Program-made: the position numbers and the translations under genes
Assembly (NCBI RefSeq): GCF_009789225.1
Contig: NZ_WSTA01000005.1
Coordinates: 1 to 64,000, forward strand
Direction: 5' to 3'
DNA: 64,000 nucleotides
Source: Agromyces seonyuensis
Lineage (GTDB): Bacteria; Actinomycetota; Actinomycetes; Actinomycetales; Microbacteriaceae
In this document: piece after piece, positions 20,393-29,664 of the stretch
Position numbering within the stretch: the first letter of the stretch is position 1
Layout: every line of letters begins with the position of its first letter
Notes under the pieces: generated by a model
The model's database searches: none
What the model saw: only the letters and a program-made list of their open reading frames with translations
Told to the model about the DNA's origin: nothing

Positions 20393-20409
20393 AGTAAGGC
20401 AAGCCTCAC
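20393..20409. promoter_or_regulatory. Iron-box-like site (DtxR/IdeR type) upstream of acnA
   Basis: AGTAAGGCAAGCCTCAC resembles the actinobacterial DtxR/IdeR/DmdR operator core (TTAGGCAAGCCTAA-like), with 6 of 8 arm positions symmetric. It is 73-89 bases upstream of acnA. Iron-dependent control of an Fe-S enzyme would make sense, but the match is imperfect. Confidence 0.4.
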
Positions 20410-20449
20410 GATTCCGCCCATCGAGTGCGGCCCAGGGAGTGCCGACTAT

Positions 20450-20469
20450 TTATCTCGATGTCGAGATAA
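20450..20469. promoter_or_regulatory. Perfect 20-bp palindromic operator candidate upstream of acnA
   Basis: TTATCTCGA-TG-TCGAGATAA has perfect 9-bp arms. It lies 130-149 bases upstream of acnA and just past the DUF3159 stop at 20475, so it can only serve acnA. Palindromes of this shape are typical for MarR-like or other dimeric regulators; the protein is not identifiable from the window. Confidence 0.5.
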
Positions 20470-20474
20470 CTGTA

Positions 20475-21296
20475 TCACCGCGCCGGCTTCGGCTCGGCCG
20501 ACCACGCGGCCCGGACGATGAGCCAGGTGAAGACCAGCACGAGCGCATAGAGCGGCACGCCCATCAACAGGCGCATCGCGCCGAGCGCCTGCACGTTGTC
20601 GGCGAGGTAGAGCGGGACCTGCACGAGGAGCCGGGCGCCGAAGAGGCCGATCCACAGCAGGGTGAGCCCCTGCGCGAGGCGGTACTGACGCGGGCGGGTG
20701 CGCCAGGCGACACCGTCGCCCATGAGGGCACCCACGATGAGGCCGAGGGCCGGCCAGCGCACGAAGAGCGAGATCAGCAGCCCGAGGACATAGGCGCTGT
20801 TCGTCCAGAAGCCGAGCACGTAGTTGTCGCGCGCGTCGCCCGTCCAGAGCGCGAGCGCCGCGGAGAGCACGACGCCGAGGAGACCGCCGATGGCCTGCGT
20901 CGGCTGGCTCTTCGTCGCCAGTCGCACCACTGTGAACACCACGGCGAGCCCGACGGATGCCACGAGCGACGGCACGAGCGCCTCCCCCGACTCCTGGCCG
21001 AGGAAGCTCGTGAGCACCGTGTAGACGATGAGGAAGACGAGGCCCGGCACGAGCGCCTCGAGGATGCCGCGCACGCCGCCGATCGCCTTGAGGACCTCGC
21101 GGCCGTCGAGCTTCTCGTCGCGGGCGAGCGAGCCGAGGCCGGAGCGCTCGGCGGCGGCCGCGAGCTGCTCGCGGAACGCCTCCCCCGTGCTCGGCTCCGA
21201 CGCGGCGTCCCCGCCGGACTCCGCCGGGGACGCCGGCGCGGCGTCCGTCGTCTCCTCGCGCTCGTCGCGCCCCGAGGCATCCGACATGGCGCTCAC
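20475..21296 (-). CDS. DUF3159 family membrane protein
   Basis: 273 residues. The N-terminal 60 residues are acidic and Ser/Ala-rich; from about residue 75 there are five to six hydrophobic segments, e.g. LVPGLVFLIVYTVL and ALGLIVGALMGDG. The family is actinobacterial and of unknown function. It ends the dut-DUF3710-DUF3159 operon: its start overlaps the DUF3710 stop by 4 bases. That conserved order hints at a shared job, but no function can be read from the sequence. Confidence 0.85.
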   Translation of the reverse strand: MSAMSDASGRDEREETTDAAPASPAESGGDAASEPSTGEAFREQLAAAAERSGLGSLARDEKLDGREVLKAIGGVRGILEALVPGLVFLIVYTVLTSFLGQESGEALVPSLVASVGLAVVFTVVRLATKSQPTQAIGGLLGVVLSAALALWTGDARDNYVLGFWTNSAYVLGLLISLFVRWPALGLIVGALMGDGVAWRTRPRQYRLAQGLTLLWIGLFGARLLVQVPLYLADNVQALGAMRLLMGVPLYALVLVFTWLIVRAAWSAEPKPAR

Positions 21297-21913
21297 TTCG
21301 GGGTCGGGGCGCCCGACGCCTGCGCGGGCATCCGCAGCGGGATGAGGTCGCGCGGCGGCATCGGGGCGTTGCCGCGGACGACGACGATCGAGCGGAACAA
21401 GTCTTCCACCTGCGCGGCCGCCGACGGGTCGACCGCGGCCTCGCCGGCGATCACGCCGCGGAGGAACCAGCGCGGGCCGTCGACGCCGATGAAGCGTGCG
21501 AGGCGGAACTGCGGGGTGCCGCCCTGTCCGGCGACGACGGGGATCTGCGCGAGCAGTTCGGGACCGAACGCCCCCTCGCGCTGCGTCGTCGTGCCGCCCT
21601 GGCGGGCGATCTGCTCGGAGATCTGCGCGCGGATCTCGTGCCAGAGGCCCGAATTGCGCGGTGCCGCGAACGGCTGCACCTGCAGCGTCGAGTTCGCGAA
21701 GTCGAGGCCGATGGCGACGACGCGCTTCGACCCCTCCTCGATCTCGAGGCGGACGTGCAGGCCGTCGCGCGGCAGGATCTTCACGCCGCCGAGGTCGACG
21801 TAGGGGCGGACCGGGTTCGCCTCCGACTCGTCGAGGGGGCCGTTCTCGGCGCGGTCCTCGGGCGCGGACTTGGGCTGGTCGACCGGGACGTCGACGTTCT
21901 CGTTGTCGCTCAC
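21293..21913 (-). CDS. DUF3710 family protein
   Basis: 206 residues, soluble, acidic N-terminus (MSDNENVDVPVDQPKS). The conserved core contains RPYVDLGGVKILPR and WFLRGVIAGEAA. The family is actinobacterial with no known activity. GTG 21913 overlaps the dut stop by 4 bases and has AGGAG upstream, so it is translationally coupled to dut; its own stop overlaps DUF3159. Confidence 0.87.
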   Translation of the reverse strand: MSDNENVDVPVDQPKSAPEDRAENGPLDESEANPVRPYVDLGGVKILPRDGLHVRLEIEEGSKRVVAIGLDFANSTLQVQPFAAPRNSGLWHEIRAQISEQIARQGGTTTQREGAFGPELLAQIPVVAGQGGTPQFRLARFIGVDGPRWFLRGVIAGEAAVDPSAAAQVEDLFRSIVVVRGNAPMPPRDLIPLRMPAQASGAPTPK

Positions 21914-22377
21914 GCGTTCACTCCTGATTTCTCGCTGCCGAACCCCGTCGAGCCGAAGCCGCCCTCGCCGCGCTCGCTGCCGGGCAGCCGGTCGACGGGG
22001 ATGAACCTGGCGCGGCTGACGGGCATCACGATGAGCTGGGCGATGCGGTCGCCCGCGTCGATGCGGTGCGGCTCGCGGGCATCCGTGTTGAGCAGCGCCA
22101 CCCGGATCTCGCCGCGGTAGCCCGCGTCGATGGTGCCGGGTGCGTTGACGATGGTGATGCCGTGCTTGAAGGCGAGGCCGGATCGGGGCACGACGAACCC
22201 GACGTACCCGTCGGGCAGCGCGATCGCGACGCCGGTGCCGACCGAGGCGCGTTCGCCCGGCTCGAGCACGAGCGACTCGCTCGCGTGCAGATCGGCGCCC
22301 GCGTCGCCGGGGTGGGCGTACTGGGGGACGGCGCCCTCGGCACCCGCGGCGATGAGCACTTCGACGGATTCGGTCAC
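21910..22377 (-). CDS. dut: dUTP diphosphatase
   Basis: 155 residues, the usual length of trimeric dUTPases. Motifs in order: HPGDAGADLHA (I), PRSGLAFKHGI (II), GTIDAGYRGEI (III), RIAQLIV (IV) and the C-terminal GFGSTGFGS (V, the flexible arm). It hydrolyses dUTP to dUMP, limiting uracil in DNA and feeding dTMP synthesis. GTG 22377 appears leaderless: TACCCT (22389-22384) ends 7 bases before it on the minus strand. First gene of a three-gene overlapping operon. Confidence 0.96.
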   Translation of the reverse strand: MTESVEVLIAAGAEGAVPQYAHPGDAGADLHASESLVLEPGERASVGTGVAIALPDGYVGFVVPRSGLAFKHGITIVNAPGTIDAGYRGEIRVALLNTDAREPHRIDAGDRIAQLIVMPVSRARFIPVDRLPGSERGEGGFGSTGFGSEKSGVNA

Positions 22378-22383
22378 CCCATG

Positions 22384-22389
22384 AGGGTA
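22384..22389 (-). promoter_or_regulatory. -10 hexamer for a leaderless dut mRNA
   Basis: On the minus strand TACCCT ends 7 bases before GTG 22377, with no Shine-Dalgarno between. Confidence 0.45.
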
Positions 22390-22439
22390 GTGCAGGCCGG
22401 GCGGGCGTCCGCCCCATCGCGGGATGATGCAATAGACCC

Positions 22440-22883
22440 ATGCCGTACCGCGAGAAACTCGTCCCGACGCCCTGGATCTTCATCGCCACCGCACTGCTGA
22501 TCCCCGCGTGCATCCTGATCTTCACGCCGATCGCCCTGTGGCTCGGCATCGTGATCGGCATCCTCGTGTACGTGATCACGGCGGTCGCGCTGTGGGCGAC
22601 GTCGCCCGTGATCGAGGTGGGCGACGGGATGCTCCGCGCCGGCGCAGCGCGCATCGAACTGGCGCACGTCGGCGAGGTCGCCGGCTTCGACGGCGCCGCG
22701 GCGATCCGCGAGAAAGGCACCGGCCTCGACGCGCGGGCGTACCTCGTGCTGCGCGGCTGGGTGCACCCCGTGGTGCGCATTCCCGTCGTCGACGAGGCCG
22801 ACCCGGTGCCGTACTGGCTCGTCTCGACCCGTCGGCCCAACGAAACGGCCGCCGCGATCAACGGATCGCGACGGCCTTCCTGA
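22440..22883 (+). CDS. DUF3093 family membrane protein
   Basis: 147 residues. Two hydrophobic segments near the N-terminus (about 12-55: TPWIFIATALLIPACILIF and a following stretch through VITAVALWA) make a hairpin in the membrane, with a cytosolic domain after them. The family is actinobacterial and uncharacterised. It is divergent from dut and convergent with DUF4193, with only 13 bases between the stop codons. A weak hexamer TGCAAT (22428-22433) lies 7 bases before the ATG. Confidence 0.85.
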   Translation: MPYREKLVPTPWIFIATALLIPACILIFTPIALWLGIVIGILVYVITAVALWATSPVIEVGDGMLRAGAARIELAHVGEVAGFDGAAAIREKGTGLDARAYLVLRGWVHPVVRIPVVDEADPVPYWLVSTRRPNETAAAINGSRRPS

Positions 22884-22896
22884 GCGTGGAGCTGCC

Positions 22897-23193
22897 TTAG
22901 GCGGCGCACTCCTTGCAGATCGGTCCGAGCTTGGTGTCGTGATCGATCTGCGAGCGGTGCTTCACGAGGAAGCAGCTCATGCAGGTGAACTCGTCGGCCT
23001 GCGGCGGCAGCACCACGACGTCGAGCTCGACGTCCGAGAGGTCCGCACCGGAGAGGTCGAACCCACCGGGGTTGTCGGCGTCGTCGACATCCACGACCCC
23101 CGACATCTTGTCGGGAACCCGCTCCTTCAGCGCCTCGATCGACTCCGAACCGTCGTCGTCGGTCTTGCGAGGGGCGTCGTAATCCGTTGCCAT
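22897..23193 (-). CDS. DUF4193 family protein
   Basis: 98 residues from ATG 23193 (MATDYDAPRKTDDD), the usual family start; an in-frame ATG two codons upstream (23199) is also possible. Highly acidic middle, then a C-terminal pair of Cys motifs, CMSCFLVKH and CKEC, which looks like a zinc ribbon. The family is conserved in actinobacteria, function unknown. It is divergent from sepH. Confidence 0.85.
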   Translation of the reverse strand: MATDYDAPRKTDDDGSESIEALKERVPDKMSGVVDVDDADNPGGFDLSGADLSDVELDVVVLPPQADEFTCMSCFLVKHRSQIDHDTKLGPICKECAA

Positions 23194-23398
23194 TCCCATC
23201 CATTTCCGTCTAGCGCCGACCGATCGCCTCGATCGGCGGCCATAGTCTGCAATAAAACACGTGGCATGGCAAACACCCCCGCCGCCGCGCGTTTCTCGTC
23301 ATTCCCCCTGAACTTCCGGCACGCCCCGTCTATTCCCGAACGTGACCAGAGGCCCGTGGCATTCTAGGCGTCAGCAACACCGCACGGAAGGGCTCGCC

Positions 23399-24520
23399 AT
23401 GCAGGAACTCACGGTGATCGGCGTGGAAGGGGGCGCGATCGTGGCCGCCTCGGACGACGGGGAACGGTTCCGGATCGCGGTCGACGAGGTGCTCTTGTCG
23501 CGCCTGCGCACGCCTTCGGCACCCATCCCTCCGGGGAGCGTGAAGCTCTCGCCGCGCGAAGTGCAGGCGAGGATTCGCAGTGGACTCTCAGCGGAGGACG
23601 TCGCCCGGGTGACCGGTGCCGACCTCGACTACATCCGCCGGTTCGAACGACCGGTGCTCGCCGAACGCGAGCACATCGTCACGACCGCGCTGGCCGTGCC
23701 GGTGCAGACCATCGGCCCGTTCGACCCGATCGACGAACCCACCACGTTCGGCACCGCCATCCGCGAACGCCTCGCCGGCTTCGGTGCGAGCGGCGAGCGC
23801 TGGGCGAGCTGGAAGGACGAGGAGACGGGCTGGATGGTCAAGCTCGAGTTCACCGTCGACGGCGTCGACCGGGATGCCCGCTGGAGCTTCGACGCGCGCC
23901 GTCAGTCGCTCGTTCCGGCGAACCCCGAGGCCACGACCCTCTCGCAGCAGCACGAGCCGCGCCCCGCCGCGCTCATCCCGCGCCTGCGCGCCGTCGCCGT
24001 GGAGCCCGGCGACGAATCGCGCTTCGACTCGGGCGCCTTCGCCATCGAGGCCGGCGACGTCGAGCCGCAGGCGAGCGACGCGCCCCAGGCCCGCTCCACG
24101 TCGAGCCCCGCGGCCACCCGCGCCGCGATCAAGCGCGCCGACGAGCCGCAAGCGCAGCTCGGCGACACGGCCGACCTCCTCGAGGCGCTCCGGCGCCGCC
24201 GGGGCGAGCGCGAGGCGCAGCAGCAGCCCGCGTCGCCGTCGTCGGGGGTGCCGCGCCAGGAGCCCGTCGCCGAGGCCGAGACGCCTGCACCCGTCGCCGA
24301 GCCCCAGCCTCTCGTCGAGGTCGAGGCCGACGCCCAGGACGACGTCAAGCAGGAGCGCCAGCGCGTCGGCAACGCCGCCGCACGCTCCCTGTGGGGCGGC
24401 AAGGGCGTCGCGACGAGTGCGCCTGCCGAGCCCGCCCGGGCGCAGAAGAAGGGCCGCGCGTCGATGCCGAGTTGGGACGAGATCGTCTTCGGCGCGCGCA
24501 CGGACGACGACCTGGCCTGA
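23399..24520 (+). CDS. sepH: Septation protein SepH (DUF3071)
   Basis: 373 residues. The N-terminal domain (about 1-170) contains the helix-turn-helix segment KLSPREVQARIRSGLSAEDV and the following WASWKDEETGWMVKLEF, both typical of SepH. The second half is a disordered, Pro/Ala/Glu-rich linker ending in a short conserved tail (SMPSWDEIVFG). In Streptomyces SepH binds FtsZ and stimulates its assembly at division septa. ATG 23399 is preceded by GGAAGGG. Confidence 0.9.
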   Translation: MQELTVIGVEGGAIVAASDDGERFRIAVDEVLLSRLRTPSAPIPPGSVKLSPREVQARIRSGLSAEDVARVTGADLDYIRRFERPVLAEREHIVTTALAVPVQTIGPFDPIDEPTTFGTAIRERLAGFGASGERWASWKDEETGWMVKLEFTVDGVDRDARWSFDARRQSLVPANPEATTLSQQHEPRPAALIPRLRAVAVEPGDESRFDSGAFAIEAGDVEPQASDAPQARSTSSPAATRAAIKRADEPQAQLGDTADLLEALRRRRGEREAQQQPASPSSGVPRQEPVAEAETPAPVAEPQPLVEVEADAQDDVKQERQRVGNAAARSLWGGKGVATSAPAEPARAQKKGRASMPSWDEIVFGARTDDDLA

Positions 24521-24763
24521 GCGGGCGCGGCCGCGCAGCGACGCGCCGCTCACGAACGCCGGAGCAGGAGCGCTGCTGCGAGCCGGTGATGCAGCGCGTC
24601 TCCGGCAGTCCGCCGAGGTGACTCCCCCGCACGAAGGACGGCGGACACGGTCGGCCCGACCAGCGGTGCGGCACGGACCGAATCGGCCTCGAGGCGCACC
24701 CGCGCCCAAGCATCCCGAAGGCGATCGCCGGCGCTTCCGCCGACCGCTCACCCGGAGGGCCGA

Positions 24764-26041
<1,278 letters not shown>

Positions 26042-26160
26042 CCCAGCCTCCCTCCGGACCGTGGTTCGAGCCTAACCCGCATCCGGGCCCTCGGGGCGGA
26101 ACCCGGCGAAACGGGGACGGGCGCGCCGCCCGGCGAACCGTTCGCCCTCCGTGAACGCGA

Positions 26161-26190
26161 ACAGGCGCCCGGCCGGAGCCGGGCGCCTGT
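26161..26190 (-). terminator. Hairpin between clpP2 and clpX
   Basis: ACAGGCGCCCGGC pairs perfectly with GCCGGGCGCCTGT (13 bp, loop CGGA). No clear T-run on the minus strand; it may be an attenuator. Confidence 0.5.
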
Positions 26191-26206
26191 CAGCGCGTCG
26201 TGGAGG

Positions 26207-26878
26207 TCAGCGGCCGATCGCCGGCGCCTGCACCTTGCGGGTCGTGAGGACCTGGTCGATGAGCCCGTAGTCCTTGGCCTCGGCCGCGGAGAGGATCTTG
26301 TCGCGGTCGATGTCCTTGTTGACTTCCGCGATCGAGCGGTTCGAGTGCTTCGAGAGCGTCTCCTCGAGCCACGTGCGCATGCGCATGATCTCGGCTGCCT
26401 GGATCTCGATGTCGGAGGCCTGGCCGTGGCCGGCCTCGCCGACCGCGGGCTGGTGGATCAGCACGCGGGCGTTCGGCAGGGCGAGTCGCTTGCCGGGGGT
26501 GCCGGCGGCGGCGATGACCGCCGCGGCCGAGGCCGCCTGGCCGAGCACGACCGTCATGATCTGCGGACGGATGTACTGCATCGTGTCGTAGATCGCCGTC
26601 ATGGCCGTGAACGAGCCGCCGGGCGAGTTGATGTACATCATGATGTCGCGGTCGGGGTCCATCGACTCGAGCACGAGGAGCTGCGCCATGATGTCGTCTG
26701 CCGACGCGTCGTCCACCTGGACGCCCAGGAAGATGATGCGGTCCTCGAACAGCTTCGCGTAGGGGTCCTGGCGCTTGTAGCCGTAGGCGGTGCGCTCTTC
26801 GAAGCTCGGCAGGATGTAGCGCGAACCGGGCGCCTGCAGGCCGCCGTGCGCGGTACTGCCGAAGGCGGGGATTTCCAT
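26207..26878 (-). CDS. clpP2: ATP-dependent Clp protease proteolytic subunit 2
   Basis: 223 residues, serine protease. Catalytic Ser in GQAASAAAVI, His in LIHQPAV and Asp later in NKDIDRDK. INSPGGSFTAM is the substrate-binding strand. The longer N-terminus (about 30 residues before the core) is typical of actinobacterial ClpP2, which assembles with ClpP1 into a mixed tetradecamer. It starts 28 bases after clpP1. Confidence 0.95.
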   Translation of the reverse strand: MEIPAFGSTAHGGLQAPGSRYILPSFEERTAYGYKRQDPYAKLFEDRIIFLGVQVDDASADDIMAQLLVLESMDPDRDIMMYINSPGGSFTAMTAIYDTMQYIRPQIMTVVLGQAASAAAVIAAAGTPGKRLALPNARVLIHQPAVGEAGHGQASDIEIQAAEIMRMRTWLEETLSKHSNRSIAEVNKDIDRDKILSAAEAKDYGLIDQVLTTRKVQAPAIGR

Positions 26879-26906
26879 GTGTCGTTCTCTCTCTTCCTCG
26901 ATGCCC

Positions 26907-27491
26907 TTACGCGTTCGTTCCGCCGCCGCCGGCCACGTCGAGCGCGGACTCGCGGATGTGGTCGACGAAGCCGTACTCCAGCGCCTGCTGCGCGGTGAAC
27001 CAGCGGTCGCGGTCGCCGTCGGCGTTGATCTGCTCGACCGACTTGCCGGTCTGCGCCGCGGTGATCTCGGCGAGACGCTTCTTCATGTCGAGGATCAGCG
27101 CCGCCTGGGTCTGGATGTCGCTCGCGGTGCCGCCGAATCCGCCGTGGGGCTGGTGCAGCAGCACGCGCGCGTTCGGCGTGATGTAGCGCTTGCCCTTGGT
27201 GCCGGCGGTCAGCAGCAGCTGCCCCATCGAGGCCGCCATGCCGATGCCGACCGTGACGATGTCGTTGGGCACGAACTGCATCGTGTCGTAGATCGCCATG
27301 CCGGCCGTGATGGAGCCGCCAGGCGAGTTGATGTAGAGGTAGATGTCCTTCTTCGGGTCTTCCGCTGCCAGCAGCAGGAGCTTCGCGGCGATCTCGTTCG
27401 CGTTGTCGTCGCGCACCTCCGAACCGAGCCAGATGATGCGGTCCTTCAGCAGTCGATCGAAAACACTGGGGGACAGTGACGGTTCGGCCAT
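26907..27491 (-). CDS. clpP1: ATP-dependent Clp protease proteolytic subunit 1
   Basis: 194 residues. Catalytic Ser in [11 protein letters not shown], His in LLHQPHGG, Asp in ADGDRDRW; substrate strand [15 protein letters not shown] 27491 (MAEPSLSPS) has GGAG six bases upstream; the frame also contains ATG 27521, less well supported. First gene of the clpP1-clpP2-clpX cluster and downstream of tig, the usual order. Confidence 0.95.
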   Translation of the reverse strand: MAEPSLSPSVFDRLLKDRIIWLGSEVRDDNANEIAAKLLLLAAEDPKKDIYLYINSPGGSITAGMAIYDTMQFVPNDIVTVGIGMAASMGQLLLTAGTKGKRYITPNARVLLHQPHGGFGGTASDIQTQAALILDMKKRLAEITAAQTGKSVEQINADGDRDRWFTAQQALEYGFVDHIRESALDVAGGGGTNA

Positions 27492-27640
27492 TCCTCGCTC
27501 CGTTTCGTTGTCGCGTTGCATCGAATCTATCCGTTGGAACGCGGCCGCTCCCCGCTGTTCGCCGTAGGCGGATGAACCGCGGCGACGGGGCATCCCGAGC
27601 GGGGTTCGGATGCCTCGGAGCGTCGTTCCCCGGGGAACGA

Positions 27641-27673
27641 CGAAGGGACCGGACAGTGCGTCCGATCCCTTCG
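27641..27673 (-). terminator. Terminator after tig
   Basis: On the minus strand CGAAGGGATCGGAC-GCACT-GTCCGGTCCCTTCG forms a long stem, followed by TCGTT. A second perfect palindrome, CGTCGTTCCCC/GGGGAACGACG, lies next to it at 27621-27642. Confidence 0.65.
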
Positions 27674-27690
27674 TGCGTGCGTTCGTCCGA

Positions 27691-29157
27691 TTACTCGGCG
27701 TCGGCCTTCTTGGCAGGCGCCTTGCGGGCCGGAGCCTTCTTGGCGGGCGCTTCGGCGGGCGTCTCGGCCTCGTCGGCGGCCGGCTTCGCGGCGGCCTTCT
27801 TGGCGGGCGCCTTCTTGGCCGGAGCCTTCTTGGCGGCCGGCTTCTCGGCCGGGGCCTCCTCGGCCTCGTCCTCGTCGTCGGCGATCGCGACGAACTCACC
27901 GAGGTCGACCGGGTTGCCCGAGGCGTCCTTCACGACGGCCTTGCCGAGCGCGACGGCGAGCGCCTTGTTGCGCGCGACCTCGCCGACCATGGCGGGGATC
28001 TGGCCCTGCTCGCTCAGCGCCTGGATGAACTCGCCCGGCTGCATGCCGTACTGCGCGGCACCCTGGATGAGGTACTGCGTGAGCTCCTCCTGCGAGACCT
28101 TGACCTCTTCGGCCTCGGCGATCGCGTCGAGCAGGATCTGCGTGCGGAACGCCTTCTGGCTCGCCTCGGTGACCTCGGCGCGGTGCTCGTCGTCTTCGAG
28201 ACGGCCTTCGGACTCGAGGTGACGGTGCACCTCGTCCTCGATGACGGACTCGGCGATCGGGATCTCGACGGCCTCGAGGAGGACCTCGACGAGCTTGTCG
28301 CGCGCCTCAGAGCCCTGGCCGAAGACCTTCGACTTGGCGACCTGGTCGGCGACCGACGCGGCGAACTCCTCGTAGGTGTCGAACTCGCTCGCGATCTGCG
28401 CGAAGTCGTCGTCGGCCTCGGGGAGCTCGCGCTCCTTTACGGCCTCGATCGACACGGTGATCTCGGCGGTCTCGCCCTCGTGCTCGCCGCCGAGCAGCTT
28501 CGACTCGAAGGTCGTGGTCTCGCCGGCCGAGAGGGCGTCGAGCGCCTCGTCGATGCCCGCGAGCAGCTCGCCCGAGCCGACCTCGTAGGAGATGCCAGCG
28601 GCGGTGTCGACCTCTTCGTCGCCGATCTTGGCGACGAGGTCGAGGGTCACGAAGTCGCCGGTCTTGGCGGGGCGGTCGACCGAGATGAGCGTGCCGAAAC
28701 GGCTGCGGATGCGGTCGAGTTCGGCCTGCACCTCGTCGTCGGCGGCGACGGCGTCGGCGACCTCGATCTCGAGGCCGTCGTACTTCGGCAGCTCGATCTC
28801 GGGGCGGACGTCGACCTCGATGGCGAGGAGGAGGTCGCCCGAGAAGTCGGCCTCGTTCGGCCACTCGACGATGTCGGCGGCGGGACGGCCGAGGGGGCGC
28901 ACGCCCGCCTCGGCGACGGCGGCCTGGTAGAAGCCGTCGAGGCCCTCGTTGACGGCGTGCTCGATGACGGCGCCACGACCGACGCGCTGGTCGATGATGG
29001 GCGGCGGCACCTTGCCCTTGCGGAAGCCGGGCACGCTGACCTGCTCGGCGATGTGCTCGTAGGCGTGCTTGATGCTGGGCTTCAGCTCGTCCGGCGTCAC
29101 CGTGATGGTGAGCTTGGCGCGAGTGGGGCTCAGCTTCTCAACCGAAGTGGTCGGCAT
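27691..29157 (-). CDS. tig: Trigger factor
   Basis: 488 residues. Ribosome-associated chaperone and peptidyl-prolyl isomerase. The ribosome-binding segment [10 protein letters not shown] is in the N-terminal domain, followed by the FKBP-type domain (about 160-245, [11 protein letters not shown] onwards) and the helical chaperone body. The last 55 residues are an unusual Ala/Lys/Pro tail with repeated KKAPAKK-like units. ATG 29157 is preceded by AGGAGA. It heads the tig-clpP1-clpP2-clpX region and lies 50 bases after tRNA-Pro on the same strand. Confidence 0.96.
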   Translation of the reverse strand: MPTTSVEKLSPTRAKLTITVTPDELKPSIKHAYEHIAEQVSVPGFRKGKVPPPIIDQRVGRGAVIEHAVNEGLDGFYQAAVAEAGVRPLGRPAADIVEWPNEADFSGDLLLAIEVDVRPEIELPKYDGLEIEVADAVAADDEVQAELDRIRSRFGTLISVDRPAKTGDFVTLDLVAKIGDEEVDTAAGISYEVGSGELLAGIDEALDALSAGETTTFESKLLGGEHEGETAEITVSIEAVKERELPEADDDFAQIASEFDTYEEFAASVADQVAKSKVFGQGSEARDKLVEVLLEAVEIPIAESVIEDEVHRHLESEGRLEDDEHRAEVTEASQKAFRTQILLDAIAEAEEVKVSQEELTQYLIQGAAQYGMQPGEFIQALSEQGQIPAMVGEVARNKALAVALGKAVVKDASGNPVDLGEFVAIADDEDEAEEAPAEKPAAKKAPAKKAPAKKAAAKPAADEAETPAEAPAKKAPARKAPAKKADAE

Positions 29158-29207
29158 GTCTGAAGTTCTCCTGGTTCGTGGAAGTACGTGTCGAGTCGCA
29201 CGACTCG

Positions 29208-29281
29208 TCGGGGCGACAGGATTCGAACCTGCGACCTCCCGCTCCCAAAGCGGGCGCTCTACCAAGCTGAGCTACGCCCCG
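29208..29281 (-). tRNA. tRNA-Pro (TGG)
   Basis: Acceptor CGGGGCG/CGCCCCG, discriminator A, anticodon loop TTTGGGA (TGG), T-loop TTCGAAT, no encoded CCA. A small hairpin (CGAGTC/GACTCG, 29192-29206) separates it from tig. Confidence 0.95.
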
Positions 29282-29454
29282 AGCCGTGCCTCAACTCGTG
29301 GACCGCAATGCCGGCACCGCGCGCAGGGCGCGCGAACCGACGGCGGACCGTCCGCCAGTCTACTGCACGCGCCCGGGGGCGTTCGTGGGGGTCATCCAGG
29401 ATGACCGGAGCGCGACTTCGAGCCCGCGTGCACGGATCGCCCCTCGGCATCTTG

Positions 29455-29460
29455 TAGGAT
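29455..29460 (+). promoter_or_regulatory. Candidate -10 for tRNA-Gly (TCC)
   Basis: TAGGAT ends 28 bases before the tRNA. No convincing -35 is seen at normal spacing. Confidence 0.4.
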
Positions 29461-29487
29461 TGCCGAGGCCCGAGAAACCGGGCCGAC

Positions 29488-29561
29488 GGGGATGTAGCTC
29501 AATGGTAGAGCCTCAGTCTTCCAAACTGATCACGCGGGTTCGATTCCCGTCATCCCCTCCA
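29488..29561 (+). tRNA. tRNA-Gly (TCC)
   Basis: Acceptor GGGGATG/CATCCCC, discriminator U, encoded CCA, anticodon loop CTTCCAA (TCC), T-loop TTCGATT. Confidence 0.95.
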
Positions 29562-29619
29562 CGAGCCCGTCGCGGCGTGCATTCCAAGCCGTTCCGATCG
29601 TCGCCGACGCCCCCTGGGC

Positions 29620-29625
29620 TAGGTT
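29620..29625 (+). promoter_or_regulatory. -10 hexamer placing transcription start on the micro-ORF ATG
   Basis: TAGGTT ends 7 bases before ATG 29632, the same geometry as other leaderless starts in this window. Confidence 0.45.
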
Positions 29626-29631
29626 CGAGTC

Positions 29632-29664
29632 ATGACCGCGGCACCGAGGGCGACGATCCGATGA
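29632..29664 (+). CDS. Leaderless ten-codon leader ORF coupled to the methylase
   Basis: ATG 29632 encodes MTAAPRATIR and stops at TGA 29662, overlapping the methylase ATG (29661) as ATGA. The hexamer TAGGTT upstream would start the mRNA at this ATG. The methylase itself has no Shine-Dalgarno and no other in-frame start nearby, so its translation may depend on termination of this leader. The peptide itself probably has no function. Detected by inspection; expression is inference. Confidence 0.4.
   Translation: MTAAPRATIR

Noticed and set aside
23200-23398. CRISPR-like or repeat structure in the DUF4193-sepH gap
   Set aside because: No direct repeats; an ordinary AT-richer promoter region.
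29282-29487. Small ORFs between tRNA-Pro and tRNA-Gly
   Set aside because: Several overlapping open frames with no start signal. Only a -10 for tRNA-Gly is supportable.
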